64,000 nucleotides of DNA from Ophioceras dolichostomum (taxonomy: Eukaryota; Ascomycota; Sordariomycetes; Magnaporthales; Ophioceraceae): NCBI GenBank assembly GCA_003049485.1, contig PYST01000041.1, positions 116,455 to 180,454 on the forward strand. The letters are read 5' to 3'. Positions 1-11,272 of the stretch are shown here, piece by piece (positions within the stretch are counted from its first letter, which is position 1; each line of letters begins with the position of its first letter). The position numbers were made by a program, and so were the translations under genes. The notes beneath the pieces were generated by a model that saw only the letters and a program-made list of their open reading frames with translations, made no database searches and was not told the origin of the DNA.

Positions 1-343
1 GGAGAGTCTGTGGTATGTTTGTTTGTTCCCTGTCTCTCCCCTTCTTATCAGCCCCGCACACTCCTCTCCCTCCTCCTCCTCCTCCCATAGAAGCATCCGT
101 CAATAGTTAGGTAGCCACACACACTTACTAACTCTTCTTCTCCTCCTTGTACAGCTACCCCGTCCGCAAGTCGTCAAGAAGCTGTGGGAGCACATCAAGG
201 CGAACAACCTCCAAGACCCCAAGGACAAGCGCCAAATCATATGCGACGACGCCATGCACGCAGTGTTCAAGCAGGCCAAGGTCGACATGTTCCAGATGAA
301 CAAGATGATCGGCAACCACCTGTACCCCGTCGAAGAGGAGTAG
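1..343 (+). CDS. SWIB/MDM2-domain protein, 3' end (partial)
   Basis: This is the C-terminal end of a gene that begins outside the window. Exon bases 1-12 (GESV) are joined over an intron at 13-154 (GTATGT donor, TTACTAAC branch point, ACAG acceptor) to the last exon 155-343, and the frame is kept. The 62 residues of the last exon run from LPRPQVVKKLWEHI to HLYPVEEE and hold the typical SWIB signature, including DKRQIICDD and MFQMNKMIGNHLYP. SWIB proteins of this type in fungi (Uaf30, Tri1) act in the nucleus, Uaf30 as part of the RNA polymerase I upstream activating factor. The N-terminal half, which would separate Uaf30 from Tri1 (DEK-C domain), is not present here, so the exact orthologue is not settled. 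The family call is firm; the function is inferred from the family. Confidence 0.88.
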
Positions 344-2584
344 CGAAGGAGCAATCAGATAGTAGCAGCATGATTACCTGCAGCTCCGTTTGTCGCCTAT
401 CCCTCCTCCTTTCCGAGAGATAGAGAAAAACGAGGTTTGGGTATTGGTTGGATGGTACCTACCTCTAGCTGGGTAGGTATGTGTTAGCATCCCCATCTCT
501 CCTTCTCTACATCACCCGAAGAGTCCGACATGGCGGGCAACGGCGTGGCAGTCGGTGGTGGGCTTTGAAATTCTTTTCGGCGCGGCGTTTGGTAAATAAT
601 GTGTTCATCATTGGTTTTTTCCTTCTTTCCTTTTTCTTTGCGCGCTTTTTTTTTGGTTCCTGTCTCTTTTCATAGGTAGTCTTCTATGGACGGACATAAC
701 CCTAACACCACCCACCTGGTTGTCGGAATGCTTTCCCTCTTCTCTTTACTACCACTTTACGAAGATGGCAGACATGGGACATATTGAAGCCCCCCAACCC
801 CCAAAGCTTCTCCCGGAGCCCCCCCACATATGTTCTAGCATTGGCCCCAAAGTTTTTCATCCTTCTCTTAGTTTTCTTCCCATTTTCCTCTCCGTCTTCG
901 GCGGGCGGAGTTCTGGTTGGTACACTTCAGGAGAAACTCTTTCCAGATCTCGGGCCATTTAAGGTACCTTCAGGTTACTAACTGCCCTTTTGTGTTATTG
1001 CGTTTTGGATTTGGGTTTCCTTTTTTGGTCTTGCTTTCTTTTTCTTTCCTTTTCTTTTTCATGCTTCGACGAGTGGAACACACAGATTGGTGGAAATCAC
1101 CACGTGGGACCGCCGTTTTATCCTGCATTTCTTCCCACCTCGCCTTTCCCATGGCCAGTCGAGATAATTACGGGGATATGAGTCCACACCAAATGTCCGG
1201 CTGGAGGACCTACAGAGCCCTTGTTCTCGACGGCCTAATGTTTGGAAGGGCGAAGGGAGGGGGTGGGGGGTTGGTTACATGACAGGAGCTGTCAGAGCTC
1301 TCTCAGTATTCTTGGCCACAGGGATGGATAGTACACACTTGCCGGGAGGAGAAAGAGACTAAGGAGATTGCTTGCTCTCCCTATATCTCTCTTTCTCTCT
1401 CTTGGGCCGTGCATTGGTCGGTTTGGAAAGGACATAAGGCCACTTGGCTTATTGACACTTTTAACAACATTGCATAGTTCCTGGTTCTTGGGATGGCGAT
1501 GGGTGGCCGCCTCAGATCAGATAGGACGGTACATAACAAATCAGAACAAGCCACCGTTGACCTACACGTGCCCAGGTGTTCGTGCTTTGCTTGTAGAATG
1601 TACCGTAGTTTGTCGGTAAAGAATATTCGTTCGCTAAGCGAAAGTCAAGTTTCCCTACCTTGACAGGCAGAGGCATTGCGTAGCGGGACGCTTCTCGGCC
1701 GACTTTTCAGGCGTAGCAAACACTTCAAGTCCAACAGAGCCACATTCTGGACAGTCTTCCCCAGCTCAACTACACCAGACTGCTCATCCAAAGCCGTCCA
1801 GCACTGACGAAGCCAAGAAAGGAAAAATAACGACCATACTGAGCCACATCGTATGTCAAGTTGCGAGGATTATTCGCAGTCATCACATCACTTCGGTGCT
1901 CCGAAGTTCGGTGTGACTCCCAACCTAAGCTCCGACCCCGCTGAGCCACATTGTCGTCTGTAACGGCGGAGACTCAGTCAGGTACCCGATACCTCAGCCT
2001 CCGTTTTTCTGCCCATCGCAGCAGAAACAAAAGCAGTAAATTGCTTCGCTAATGGCCAGGTTGTATCCGTACGGAGGATAGTGGCGGAAATATAGAAGCG
2101 GCGAGAACAAAGTAGATGAGGGCGTTGATTTGCACTCACACCTGGTACCCTGGACCTGACCATCCCGCATCGTGGCTGACAGGGGTGTGGCGAATGCCCC
2201 ACTCGGGGTTGATGTGGAATTTGGCGGGGCATCCAGCTGGAGCAGTCGACATGTTCATTCTCGGTACCTTTTTATTTATGAGACCTACTACATCTCAATC
2301 AACGCGTCCTCCACCACGAGCAGCCGTCCGTCAGTTTGTTTTATTTAGTGTTCCTCCAACCCTTGCGTGGCAAAACATCCCACGCCATATCGTTTCCTGT
2401 CTTCGACGAATTCTATAGAGACCTTCTTCCTCCCATCGCGTACGATAGTGACAAACTCTACTCTCCCCCACGCAGGAGGCCCATCGGATCAAACACGCTG
2501 TTTTAGAGCTTCCACGAGCTCCCCGAGAAACCCCCCCCCCGAGCAAACTTCAGGACAAACACAGCTCAGAAAGGCTGCAAGACA
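344..2584. other. gene-free spacer, presumed promoter and leader of HEL2
   Basis: About 2.2 kb between the SWIB gene and HEL2. The first kilobase has T-rich and CT-rich tracts, for example around 600-660 and 1015-1060. Open frames here are short, low in complexity and resemble nothing I recognise. I see no tRNA or repeat element. Confidence 0.5.
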
Positions 2585-5287
2585 ATGGCTGACGAGCTAG
2601 CAGCCGGAGGTGGCGGTGGCGACGGACCGGGTAGTCAAGGCTCCAGATCAAACAGAGGCCGCGGACGCGGTTCAGGAAGTCGAGGACGAGGACGACGAGG
2701 ACACGGCGGCAGAGGAGGTGCCAGTGGTGCCAGTGGTGGCCAGGCCAATGCTGCGGCGCCGGCCGCCCCCATTGTTGGTAACAGTCAACTATCACCAAAT
2801 CGATCAGCCCTAGCGGTCCCCCAGCCTGTCGACGATGCTGGTGCCGGAGCCGGCGCTGGTGCTGCGGCCGAGGAGGAGGGCGAGCCCTGCCACATCTGCG
2901 CGAACCCGATAAGCCACTACTCGCTTGCGCCCTGCGGTCATAGCACCTGCCACATCTGCGCGCTGCGGATGCGGGCTCTCTACAAGAACAAGGACTGCTC
3001 GGACTGTCGAACACCAGCACCGTTCGTCATCTTCACGGACGACACGACACGGCGGTACGACGAGTACACAGGCCGGGACATAACGAGCACGGATGACAAC
3101 ATCGGCATCCGGTACACCAGTGAGGACATCGTGGGCGACACGATCCTGCTGCTGCAGTACAACTGCCCCGAGCCCTCGTGCGACTACGCGGCGATGGGCT
3201 GGCCGGCCCTCCACCGACACGTCAGGACCGTGCACAACAGGAAGATGTGCGATCTCTGCACCCGCAACAAAAAGGTCTTCACGCACGAGCACGAGGTCTT
3301 CGACGAGAAGAGCCTGCAGCACCACATGCGCCACGGCAACGACCAGCCGGGCGCCGACGACCAGACAGGCTTCAAAGGCCACCCCCTGTGCCGTTTCTGC
3401 GGCGAGCGCTTCTACGACGACGACCGGCTCTACGAGCATTGCCGGGACAGACACGAGCGCTGCTTCCTCTGCGACCGCCGCGACTCCCGCCAGCCCCACT
3501 ACTACCGCGACTACCCCGCCCTCGAGAAGCACTTCCGCGAGGACCACTTCCTGTGCTCCAACCGCGAGTGCATGGAGAAGAAGTTCGTGGTGTTCGAGGC
3601 CGAGATGGACCTCAAGGCCCACCAGCTCACCGAGCACGGCAACTCGCTATCTAAGGACGTCAGGCGGGACGCGCAAGTCGTCAGCATGTCTGGATTTGAC
3701 ATCCGGCCGTCTTATCAGCAGGAGAGGAGAGCTGGAGGCGCTTTAGGGGGTGGTGCGGGAGTCGGCGACGCCAGTGGCCGGGGTCGTAATCCGAACTCCG
3801 AGCCGCTACCTGTCAGCTCGGCGCAGCCGCTACGGAGAGACGAGCTAGCCTTCCAGCGGCAGATGGCCATCCACTCTGCCGCGCAGTCGGTTTCATCAAG
3901 GACGTTCGGTGGCCAGCTCTCCTCTGGCGGCCCACAACCCTCACAACAACAAATCTCAGCGGCGGCAGCAGCCGCCAATAACGCTGCCGCTGGAGCCCGA
4001 CCATCAAATCGCTCGCAGCAGCAGCAGCAGCAACAGCAACAGCAGTCTCCTACCCTCCCCTTCGACGCAATGGAAGCCATGACCCCCCAAGACAAGGCCA
4101 ACCTCACGCTGCAAGACCACGCTCGCCTGGTCCGACACGGCGCCGTCATCGAGCGAGCCTCCCGCCTCCTAGGCAACGATCAGACCAAGCTCTCCACCTT
4201 CCGCAGCCACATCTCCTCCTACCGCAAAGGCGCCCTCACGGCACCCCAACTGGTCGACTCCTTCTTCGCTCTGTTCGCCGATGACGGCGACAGCTCGAAC
4301 AACAACTCCTCCTCTAGCAACTCACTCGCCACCCTCGTCCGCGAAGTCGCCGACCTCTTCGACGACCGCTCCAAGGGCGAGGCCCTCCGGAAGGCCTGGC
4401 AGGACTGGCGCGCCATCAACGAGGACTACCCTTCCCTGCCGGGACTGGGCGGCATGCACGGCGCGACGACGTCCTCTAGCGGCTGGGCGAACGCCGTGCT
4501 CGCCAACCCGTCGAATCTGGGGATCCAAGGGGGAGGGCTAGGACAAGGACTGTCGCAGAAGCATACGACGCGCGTGCTGAGGCTCAAGAACAGTACTACG
4601 AGACGGGGGAGCGCTTCCAGCTCCGGCTCTGCTGCGACGCCGGGAACATCGTCGTCAGGCGGTAGCAACGCGGCGTCTGTGCCGGGCGCGATATGGGCTT
4701 CTGCTGGACCCAGCCCTACAGCAGGTGGAACTGGACAGAGGATAACGCCCAAGACTACGCCGGTGCCGTCGACGACGTCCTCTGCTGCGTTCCCTGCTTT
4801 GCCTAGCGCTGCGGGGCGCGGTAGTGCCAACGCCGCCCCAGCTCGACCGTCGTGGATCGGCGTGCCGTCCCTTTCGGCATCGAGTAACAACAACAACAAC
4901 AACAACAACAACAACGCCGCGTCAAGACCACGCATGACGACCGCCTCGGCTATCTCCGGCGGTGGACCTACCGTTCCTCGAACTAGTGGTGGAAGTGGAA
5001 GAGGAAGTGCGGCGAACGAAGAGGCGTTCCCTGCCCTGCCGGCCGCTGCGAAGCCGGGCATGTCTGCCTGGGGTTATGGGACCGGGATGGCGAGGCGGGA
5101 CTTTGGGGTTGTGAGGGATACGGGGTTTTCGTGGGGTGGTGGCGGTGGTGGGTCATCATCGGGTGGTGGTGCTGCTGACGGTGGTCAGGCGAGGGAGGAT
5201 GGCGAGGGTGATGGAGCTGCAGGGAGTGGGACGGGTGGGAAGAAGAAGAAGCAGGGGAAGAAGCAGGTTTTGGTGCAGTGGGGATGA
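2585..5287 (+). CDS. HEL2: RING-type E3 ubiquitin ligase HEL2/ZNF598, ribosome quality control
   Basis: A single uninterrupted 900-residue frame. Residues 1-50 are a Gly/Arg-rich RGG-like tail. A RING finger spans about residues 102-141, starting CHICANPISHY and ending CSDCR, the form seen in Hel2/ZNF598. It is followed by a run of C2H2-like fingers, about residues 195-355, with motifs such as CRFCGERFYDDDRLYEHC and CFLCDRRDS. The second half is disordered, with a 10-Gln run coded near 4015-4045, a 10-Asn run near 4890-4915, and two EEAFPALP/AAFPALP motifs. Hel2 binds collided ribosomes in the cytosol and ubiquitinates small-subunit proteins (uS10, eS10, uS3) to start ribosome-associated quality control and no-go decay. 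Length and domain order match fungal Hel2. The ATG at 2585 follows an A-rich context (AGACAATGG) and no better start lies upstream. Confidence 0.95.
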   Translation: MADELAAGGGGGDGPGSQGSRSNRGRGRGSGSRGRGRRGHGGRGGASGASGGQANAAAPAAPIVGNSQLSPNRSALAVPQPVDDAGAGAGAGAAAEEEGEPCHICANPISHYSLAPCGHSTCHICALRMRALYKNKDCSDCRTPAPFVIFTDDTTRRYDEYTGRDITSTDDNIGIRYTSEDIVGDTILLLQYNCPEPSCDYAAMGWPALHRHVRTVHNRKMCDLCTRNKKVFTHEHEVFDEKSLQHHMRHGNDQPGADDQTGFKGHPLCRFCGERFYDDDRLYEHCRDRHERCFLCDRRDSRQPHYYRDYPALEKHFREDHFLCSNRECMEKKFVVFEAEMDLKAHQLTEHGNSLSKDVRRDAQVVSMSGFDIRPSYQQERRAGGALGGGAGVGDASGRGRNPNSEPLPVSSAQPLRRDELAFQRQMAIHSAAQSVSSRTFGGQLSSGGPQPSQQQISAAAAAANNAAAGARPSNRSQQQQQQQQQQSPTLPFDAMEAMTPQDKANLTLQDHARLVRHGAVIERASRLLGNDQTKLSTFRSHISSYRKGALTAPQLVDSFFALFADDGDSSNNNSSSSNSLATLVREVADLFDDRSKGEALRKAWQDWRAINEDYPSLPGLGGMHGATTSSSGWANAVLANPSNLGIQGGGLGQGLSQKHTTRVLRLKNSTTRRGSASSSGSAATPGTSSSGGSNAASVPGAIWASAGPSPTAGGTGQRITPKTTPVPSTTSSAAFPALPSAAGRGSANAAPARPSWIGVPSLSASSNNNNNNNNNNAASRPRMTTASAISGGGPTVPRTSGGSGRGSAANEEAFPALPAAAKPGMSAWGYGTGMARRDFGVVRDTGFSWGGGGGGSSSGGGAADGGQAREDGEGDGAAGSGTGGKKKKQGKKQVLVQWG

Positions 5288-5843
5288 TGGATGAGGGGTG
5301 GTCATGAAGATAGGGTGAAGGAAAGTGTGATGCGTTTGTCTCTTTTTTTTCTGCTTTGTTGCCCGAGGGCGGCCTGACGTGATCGATCGAACTGTCGCCC
5401 GCCCCTGGTTTAACGTTGGCGAGCATACAAGTTCGAGATCCGAGGGGAGACTTGATGGTTTTTTTTTTTTAATGACGGCTATATTTTATGTTACAGTTCA
5501 GCGAATGTCTGAGTCTGCGTGAGTTTGGGTCGGGACGTTTGGTGACGACATTCATGATCAAGTCGCACGGAGCTTCTTCCGAACGCCACAATGGCTGGGG
5601 CGGTTAGAAAACAGGGACAGCGGAGTGGAAGACATCATTGATAGCAACAAAGTTGGTTACGACTGGCCCACATGCATCGAGAGTCTGCCTGACGCCAGCC
5701 CCCTTTTGTTCCCCTTATTAACCCGACTCTCCTCCGTTGAGCTGACACCTCCTGGGCAACCCCATTTGACCGTCCCTTCTTCCTCATTCCCAAAACCATC
5801 TACCAGACTCACAGAGCGTGGAGACGCAGTACTCTTCAGCAGC
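5288..5843. other. spacer between HEL2 and the F-box gene
   Basis: Holds the HEL2 3' region, with a T10 run near 5460, and the leader of the F-box gene. The frame stays open upstream of 5844 to 5625, but that part has no F-box similarity. The first ATG that leads straight into the conserved region is at 5844. Confidence 0.4.
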
Positions 5844-8034
5844 ATGGCAGACCCGTACGCCTACGGCGACTTCTCGGCGACGAGGTCGAAACGAAACTGG
5901 ACATCGCTACCCTTTGAGATCCGCCTCATGATCCTAAACGAGACCATCCCGCAAAAATACCGCGGCTGGTCTTCCCTAGCGTCCGTCTGCAAAGAGTGGC
6001 AGGTCGTCATCGAGGAGCAAAACTTCCGCCGACTGAAGCTGGGACAGTGCTGCCTGGATGATTTCGACCGCGTCTTCGCTCAAGCTCGACGGAGGCGCGT
6101 CGCCAACCACCTTCACTTAGAGATCGAACTCCCTACGTACAAGTACGACTCGGTGTCTAGCGACAGCATCAGTTCCTGGGAGGAGCTCAGGAGCTCCACC
6201 GTACGCGGGGCGATCTGCAAGTTGTTCAGCATCCTCAGCACCTGGAAGCCAGACCCAGACCCAGACCCAGCAGAAGCGAGCGGGGCGAGCGGGGCGAAAG
6301 GCCTGACGTTGGAGCTTAACATGTATACTCCCATCAATCAAAAGGCGGAGCGGCAGTTCAAGGGAAAGTCCCACTTCATCGGAGCAGGCTACGAGGACGA
6401 CGAGGGTGGTGAAGACGGAGACGAAGACGGAGGTCAACGACGACCCTGAGCGGGCCGCATCGGAGTCCCGCCCATCACAGCCGCCGCCGCCCGTCCCGAT
6501 GCCCGGCGGCCCACGAACGTCTAGCGTCCTGACCATCCCCTTTGACTGCCCGGAAGATCGTCCCCTTCCCCAGGTCTCCGCGGTCACGCGCTTCGTCGTA
6601 CGGCGACAGCTCCGTTATAGCCTTTCGACTTGGGGACTCCGGCCCATGCTGGACAAGCTCTGCGGTCTGGAACACATAGCTTACGAGCGATTGCGGGATT
6701 GGGATAGGGGGATACATAAGACAAGCATGAAGGGTACTCAAAATGTTCATTTATACTTTCATCCCCTTCTCCCGATGCTGCTGCTCCACTCGTTTCGACG
6801 AGAAACGAGGAATAAGTAGTATGTCTTAACACAAGCCACGGTAACTAACATAAAAAAACCCCCAGGCTGGGTAGATTGGATCGGAAGAGCACGGCTTCCG
6901 CGAATCCTCAAGACGTCGTTCTTCGAGGAAGCTCGTCCAAGGGAAGGCGCCACCACAATTTACGGCATCATCCAGCGAGCACGCCCACGACAACCGCGCG
7001 TATCATCAGCTCGGAGCGGCGTTTGCGTCCGCCTCGTCGTCGAGGAACCTGTCCAGCTCGAACGGCTCTCGGTGTCCTACATGATCGACGCCGAGGACTT
7101 CTTCCACGCGGCGGCGCACAACGGGTTCTGCGGCTCCGGCGACGACACGCCGGCGGCGGCGGCGTGCAAGGTTTGCGACCCTTTGTCCAGCGACGTGGAG
7201 GCAGATGTCCGGTCACAACCAGGCGGCAGCAGGTCAAGCGCGGGTCGAGAAAATATCCGACGATACCCAAAAGTGGTCAAAGAGCAAGGCCGGCTACGCT
7301 TGCTGACCCTGGCCCGAGAACGAGCCATCAGAGAAAAAGACCAACAACCCTGGACTTGGCCGCACTTGCAGGTCCTAGCCCTGGCCTCGCAGCTCCTCGA
7401 GTCGCCGCAAAATCTGAAGAAGGAAATCGACGGCAACGCAAACAACGGGCAGGGGCAGGGGCAGGTGCAGGGACTGCGGCAGCTGCTGCTGAAGCGGGAG
7501 AAGCAGATCAACGAGCTGCTGTACCAGGCCGCCACCGTGGCCTTGCGCATGCCCAAGCTGCGCACGCTGGTGATCTGCAACGGCGGGAGGGACAACGCCT
7601 GTGCGTTCATCTACCGCCGACCTGCTGTAGCATCAGTCGCAAGAGCCAGCAGCGACAGCGGCGGTACCTCTGGTGCTGTTGCCCATGGTCCATCGACCAC
7701 CTGGCGCGGAACGTGGGGTCTGAAGCTAAGCCCTCGCGTCGTGGAAGCGTGGCGGAACGTCACGGCTTCTGCGGCCGCCTCCTCGGATCCCGGCCACCAT
7801 TCGTACAGCGTCACGACGCTGCGGGTCGATAAGCAGCTGTTGTTTGTTGAAGGAGAAGGAGGAGGGATAAAGATAGAGAACCACGGCGACGCCATCTATC
7901 ACCTGCGCTTGCCGGTTCGGGTCATGTCGCCGGAGTCGCTTTGGCAGTTGCGGAGAGAGGAGAGGGAGAGAGCGGAGAAGGAGAGACAGGAAAGGGAGAG
8001 ACTGAGCATGCTGCAACAAACGCTAGGTGGCTGA
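5844..8034 (+). pseudogene. F-box protein gene, frameshifted
   Basis: The protein resembles the large fungal F-box paralogue family. It begins MADPYAYGDFSATR and has an F-box core at about residues 18-60 (LPFEIRLMILNETI, LASVCKEW). The conserved middle (VTRFVVRRQLR, LCGLEHIAYERLRDW) and C-terminal parts (LSVSYMIDAEDFF, WTWPHLQVLAL, ATVALRMPKLRTLVICNGG, GDAIYHLRLPVRV, PESLWQLRREE) follow in order, but not in one frame. The first frame stops at 6449. The middle lies in the next frame (about 6400-6819), a block with LPRILKTSFFEE and one with DNRAYHQLGAAF lie in two further frames between 6866 and 7060, and the last block runs in frame from about 7045 to 8034. A CTAAC branch point and CCCCCAG at 6864 suggest one real intron, but no intron set joins all the blocks. 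I read it as a decayed gene with at least two frameshifts; sequencing error is the alternative. Confidence 0.7.
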
Positions 8035-8083
8035 GTGTTAGTACACGTACCTATGAGTACCTAGTTACCAGGTACCCTGCCCG

Positions 8084-8176
8084 GGTAGGTAGGTAGGTAG
8101 GTATGCATAGGTCGGTAGTCATCGGGCTGTAGAAAATACGCTCGGTTTGGAGAAGGTGCATGCATGCATGCATGCA
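8084..8176. repeat. (GGTA)n and (TGCA)n microsatellites
   Basis: Five GGTA/GTAG units at about 8084-8104 and five TGCA units at about 8157-8176. (TACC)n tracts recur in other spacers of this window (10741-10763, 44394-44405, 57325-57345), so they look like a genome-wide habit. Confidence 0.8.
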
Positions 8177-8611
8177 ACGGCGTTTTTTACACACATGTCG
8201 TATTTAGGCACACAGGTGGGGAGGATTCCCGGAAGCTAAATGGGAAGGATTTTGTATATGTCTGTTCTTTTTCTAATCGATATGTAGACCTATCTACTTA
8301 TCTAGTATTTGGGTGCTAACCTCACCACCACGCTTCCTTTCCCTCGTTCAGTTGGGGGACGTCTGAGACCGCTGCTGCTGCTCCTGCTGCTGCTTCACAT
8401 CCACCGCGCTATTCTTTGACTAGTGCTTGGTGTTAGACATGTCAGTAGTCGATGACGACGATCCAGGGAGAAGCGCGAGGGCAGGGCGTAGTAAGGAGGC
8501 GGCCTTTAGATCCTTCTTAGGCTGAGAGTGAGAGGACTCTCCCTGCTTGGCAGAAGAAGAACCGTATTCGATGCGGACCGGGTTAGCCTCGGGTTGTCCG
8601 ACTAGACCGGC

Positions 8612-8776
8612 CTACCGGCCGGTGGAGACGATGGCGTCTCCCAGAAGACCACCCTGCTTCGCATTCTGGCTGCCGTTCTTTTGCAGGCGGTTCCGCTTCT
8701 TGGGCGGGGAGGTGGAGGAGTCATCGCTGTCCGAGGGGCCGGCGCATCGATAAAGGATTTTGGAAAGTCGACTCAT
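8612..8776 (-). CDS. small ORF A of the tandem series, unknown function
   Basis: A 54-residue frame that starts MSRLSKILYRCAGPSDSDDS and is rich in Ser, Lys and Asn. I do not recognise it. It is supported by context: a TATAAAAG box lies at 8919-8926, 142 bases upstream of the ATG, the same spacing as in ORF C. The frame ends in TAG (8612-8614), but the same frame then stays open for 63 more codons to 8420, and that tail contains IEYGSSSAKQ, which loosely matches AFGSSSASTAK of ORF C. The TAG may therefore be a premature stop in a longer ancestral gene of about 118 codons. No intron with sensible sites removes the TAG. Confidence 0.35.
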   Translation of the reverse strand: MSRLSKILYRCAGPSDSDDSSTSPPKKRNRLQKNGSQNAKQGGLLGDAIVSTGR

Positions 8777-8918
8777 GGCTGGCTTGTTGTGGTTAGGAGC
8801 TGATCCGAGGATAGTTCTATACGGAGCTCTTCTTCCTTGCTGGGTTCTCAGGGACGATTCTCGACGATGGTTGATGGTGATTGATGATGCCCTCTCTTTT
8901 TTGGTGAAGAGAAGCAAC

Positions 8919-8926
8919 CTTTTATA
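8919..8926 (-). promoter_or_regulatory. TATA box of small ORF A
   Basis: TATAAAAG in the context GGCTATAAAAGGTT on the minus strand, 142 bases from the ATG at 8776. Confidence 0.55.
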
Positions 8927-9878
8927 GCCACCGGGAGGAATCTGGAAAGGACAGCAGACTGCCACTGTCAGCTCGACCTTCTCACTCCACGGAGGTCGCG
9001 TCCATTGTTTGCTTGAACTCCTGGAAGAATGCTGTAGACAAAGCAGCCTTTTGTAGTTGTTAGTTGTCCACTCTGCCGGCGCGCTTTGTCTCTCTCGTAA
9101 TGGTATACAATGAAGCACATGACAAGCCATGTTAACTAAGTACCTCCCAAACTTACTAGACCGCAGCAGACGAATAGAAGTGACCCCTTTCCTGTTCACT
9201 ACTACCGATGTGGCAGAAATCACGACACATGGTACAGTTTCGTTTTCCCCCGGATAGCCCCCAGTACATTTTAACTCCCCGAAGCTGCAAAAGTTGTTGG
9301 TGTTTGGTACCTTACTAGTATTCTGCACTTGTCCCTGGCGCACATTCTGATATTGGGTAGGTAGTGATCAACAGTCGCCCTCTGAAGGCCGGACAAGTAG
9401 GCCGCCACCACTCACTACAATTTCCTTGATGATATCCGCTACCACGCCGGGGACTGCTAAATTCCAGTTTAAATATTTCCCACTCTTAGCTGGTATAGTC
9501 TACCAGATTGTATGGGTGCGCATTCCCCGATGCCCAACCTGCGCTATTTTCGTGCCCTGCAGTCTACCCCCTCCTTTGTCTCGTACCTCCCTGCTTTACT
9601 CCTTGCGATCCTCCACATCACGGAAAGCCCAATATTAACCAGCTACTTGAGACTCAGTCTCTTAGTTAGCATAGTAATACAGCCCAGGGACCTTAAAAGA
9701 TAGCATCTCCGCTGCAAGGCAAGTGGCTGCCGCAAATGGCTTCTCGCAGTCCTCGTTACCGCCCTTATACGATTGCATCATAGCTTGGCGGCTAAGAACT
9801 AAGAGGTAGGATTAGACTGGGGGCATCAGACGGTTCGTTCACAGACTCCTTGTTGGTAGAAGGTAGCTCTGCGGCCGA

Positions 9879-10037
9879 TTACGGCGCTGACGACTCTTGC
9901 GTGTTCGCCGCCGAAGGGGATCTAGCTGACGAGGCCTGTTTTTCGTCCTTGGAGTCGCCCGGGGAAACGTGCCCCGGGTGATGTGGTGTCTGCGCTTGAC
10001 GGAGTAACTGGCTCCCAGCCTGAATTGGAATACCCAT
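9879..10037 (-). CDS. small ORF B of the tandem series, probably decaying
   Basis: A 52-residue frame starting MGIPIQAGSQLLRQ and ending TQESSAP, rich in Ser, Gln and Pro. It is not recognised. The sequence upstream (about 10200-10420) resembles the region upstream of ORF C (about 11400-11640), including the palindrome CAAAGCAGCTTTG and the G/C-rich block beside the TATA box. Here the TATA itself is degraded to ATATGGAAGGGG near 10215. Length, Met-Gly start and position in the series fit the neighbours, but the broken TATA box suggests a dying copy. It could also be a chance frame. Confidence 0.25.
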   Translation of the reverse strand: MGIPIQAGSQLLRQAQTPHHPGHVSPGDSKDEKQASSARSPSAANTQESSAP

Positions 10038-10849
10038 CTCCGCTGCCTCGTAGGTGTCTTCTCAAAACACTACTCATCCTGGCCCGTTGTGCTTCACACC
10101 GCTCAATTATTCTCAGCTTGGATCAAATCTCGGTCCTTGTTGGCAACTGTCCGCAATGATTGCAGCTTGCCCCTCCTACAACTCAAGGATTCAAGGAAGG
10201 AGGAGGCACCCCTTCCATATGCACTGAGGGCTCGGGAGGGCCCGCAAAAGTGTCATCCCACAAAGGATCATGCTCATGATCACCAGAGTCCCTAGAATGG
10301 AATGGACAAAGCAGCTTTGAAGTCGATGGCCACCAACAGCATGTCCTCCCGCTTCCTGCAAAATCTACTTCTCCCAACAGAGCGATGGTATTCAGTAATG
10401 GGGCCCCATGAGGTTTCCTGTTCCCGGAGGCCTTGTGCCTTGGAGCTGGCTGTCGACGGCTTGCCGTAGGTGAAGCGTCGCCGCGCGCTCTGGCTCCCAG
10501 CGCAGCCATCTTGGCCTCTCTCGCGGCAGGATGGCCCTAATAGCCTAGGACACTTGAAAATCTATATAGGACCCAAAATCTTTTGTGTATGTTTGGTTCT
10601 CCTCGCAGGATGGCGAGCTTCACCAAACTGCACCGAATGCCGGGTTCTGCAGACCATCATCTCGGCACCATTGATCTCCAAAGTAAGGAAGTAAGAAAAT
10701 TGCTATCCATAGATTCAGGCTACTAGCTAGCTACCTGGGTACCTACCTACCTACCTACCTACATACCACCGTTACATTTGCGACACTCCTTCGCCAAGCT
10801 GTATGGCTGTTCTCGCCGTTGAGTCGAGACGTGTCCTCGCCTCCTCCCC

Positions 10850-11272
10850 TCAGCGTCCACGCATCACAGAGTGTCGCCTAGGCACTAGTCGGTGTGGCAA
10901 GAGGGGTGTCCATGTTAACAGATAGATAAATAACGTCCTCAAACGCTTCCTACAATGTACGCCGCCCAAAGGCTTCCCGAATGCCTCCGTGGCATTACGT
11001 CTCTGAAGTCGGGTAGGCTTGAAGTCTGACTGCTGGTCCTTGGCGGTCGATGCCGATGAAGATCCAAACGCGTTTGCTTGGTCAGAAGATGTCTGCTTCC
11101 CTCCCGAAGAGAGGATTCCGGCTCCAACCGCCTTGCTGACGACTTTGCCGACGAGCGGGACGCTTTGGGTAACACTGACGAGGGCTCCGACTGCCCTCCC
11201 TACCACTCGACTTTGATTTTCACCCTCGCGCTGGCTTCCGCTGTTAAGTCGAAGCTTGTCTAAAACCCCCAT
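10850..11272 (-). CDS. small ORF C of the tandem series, unknown function
   Basis: A 140-residue frame. It starts MGVLDKLRLNSGSQREGENQ, continues with a Val/Gly-rich, possibly amphipathic stretch at residues 22-55 (RAVGALVSV, VPLVGKVVSKAVGAG), then a Ser-rich part (AFGSSSASTAKDQQ). The last 35 residues look unlike coding sequence; a GTAC donor near 10960 and an ACTAG acceptor near 10882 could mark an intron there. A TATAAAAG box lies at 11415-11422, 142 bases before the ATG, and a CAAAGCGGCTTTG palindrome lies at 11533-11545. No known family recognised. It is the best-formed member of the series. Confidence 0.45.
   Translation of the reverse strand: MGVLDKLRLNSGSQREGENQSRVVGRAVGALVSVTQSVPLVGKVVSKAVGAGILSSGGKQTSSDQANAFGSSSASTAKDQQSDFKPTRLQRRNATEAFGKPLGGVHCRKRLRTLFIYLLTWTPLLPHRLVPRRHSVMRGR

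Noticed and set aside
10183..10509. 108-codon minus-strand frame with a good ATG
   Set aside because: It runs through the duplicated promoter block and its palindrome; composition looks non-coding.
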